From the NCBI GenBank assembly GCA_028717165.1, contig JAQUOK010000194.1, forward strand, positions 1 through 6,374: a DNA stretch of 6,374 bases, read 5' to 3'. This DNA comes from Victivallaceae bacterium (lineage in GTDB: Bacteria; Verrucomicrobiota; Lentisphaeria; Victivallales; Victivallaceae). Shown piece after piece: positions 6,112-6,374 of this stretch; the first letter of the stretch is position 1, and each line of letters begins with the position of its first letter. A model generated the notes under the pieces. The model saw only the letters and a program-made list of their open reading frames with translations, ran no database searches and was not told where the DNA came from. The position numbers and the translations under genes were made by a program.

Positions 6112-6374
6112 TCATGGAGGCGTGGAAAATAAAAAATTCTGAGGTATATTATTATTGAGGAGTTTAAATTTATCCATAAACCGAGGAACCATAATAATGA
6201 TGTCTCCAGAAGTATCCGCAGTCGGAATGACATTGCCTTCAGATCGGAAAAAAATATTCCGGATGATTATTCCGGGATTTCCTACCTTCAATATATATTC
6301 CAGCGTCGCCAAACATACTACCGCGTTAGGTCCGGTGATGATCGCCACGATCATCAATAAAATGATGGACTGGG
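6112..6374 (-). CDS. Hypothetical membrane protein, C-terminal part, running off the window
   Basis: The minus-strand frame is open from the window edge to TGA at 6114-6112. The first visible residues are QSIILLMIVAIITGPNAVV, a membrane helix, followed by CLATLEYILKVGNPG and a polar tail of about 50 residues (NIFFRSEGNVIPTADTSGD, then VPRFMDKFKLLNN). An internal ATG at 6354 or TTG at 6357 is possible, but there is no convincing ribosome binding site and the helix continues upstream, so the true start is probably outside the window. The helix followed by TGPNAVVCLA and KVG faintly resembles the end of MnhG/PhaG-type antiporter subunits (T-x-P-x-A-x-x-x-LA); this is a weak similarity only. The overlapping opposite-strand frame has no start codon. 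Confidence 0.4.
   Translation of the reverse strand, partial: QSIILLMIVAIITGPNAVVCLATLEYILKVGNPGIIIRNIFFRSEGNVIPTADTSGDIIIMVPRFMDKFKLLNNNIPQNFLFSTPP

Noticed and set aside
1..6374. tRNA, rRNA, CRISPR array or insertion sequence
   Set aside because: No cloverleaf or rRNA-like sequence, no regularly spaced repeats beyond the two 23-bp operators, and no transposase or terminal inverted repeats were recognised, including at the junction near position 68.

Overview
The window looks like chromosomal DNA from a Gram-negative proteobacterium, probably a gammaproteobacterium. Support: sigma70-type promoter hexamers, AAGGAG/GGAG ribosome binding sites, a lipobox lipoprotein, and a family set (NdvB-type cyclic glucan synthase, NarL-type two-component pair, DUF3309, general stress membrane protein) common in environmental beta/gammaproteobacteria such as methylotrophs and nitrifiers. 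The exact lineage is a guess.

Left part (1-2836, minus strand): the N-terminal third of a cyclic beta-1,2-glucan synthase, covering the N-terminal region, two membrane segments, the complete GT84 glycosyltransferase core and the membrane segments after it. Homology stops abruptly at about position 68. The next 66 bases, in another frame of the same strand, encode an unmistakable ABC-transporter signature helix. The glucan synthase is therefore broken, by a real rearrangement or an assembly chimera.

Middle (3053-4578, minus strand): a two-component operon, a soluble NarL/DegS-type histidine kinase followed 24 nt later by its LuxR-type response regulator. The kinase looks intact. The regulator has a short deletion or frameshift early in its receiver domain, so as sequenced it is a pseudogene, unless this is a sequence error.

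The 339-base divergent region (4579-4917) is the most informative regulatory DNA. It holds a near-consensus promoter for the kinase operon, a weaker promoter facing the other way, and three copies of a palindromic GGGTTWTACCCC-like operator. The operator next to each promoter has its centre exactly 31 bp from the first base of the -10 hexamer on both sides. This suggests that one regulator, plausibly the neighbouring response regulator, controls both directions.

Right part (4918-6028, plus strand): a probable stress operon of three envelope proteins: a small Ala/Lys/Thr-rich lipoprotein, a 52-residue DUF3309 membrane protein missed by length cut-offs, and a 187-residue general-stress membrane protein. 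It ends with a perfect 15-bp inverted repeat that probably acts as terminator. A minus-strand partial reading frame with a membrane segment (6112 to the window end) closes the window.

Overall inference: a sensor/regulator pair, itself possibly autoregulated, driving a divergent envelope or osmotic stress operon, with an osmoregulated glucan synthase downstream. The regulator and the synthase both appear damaged in this copy.
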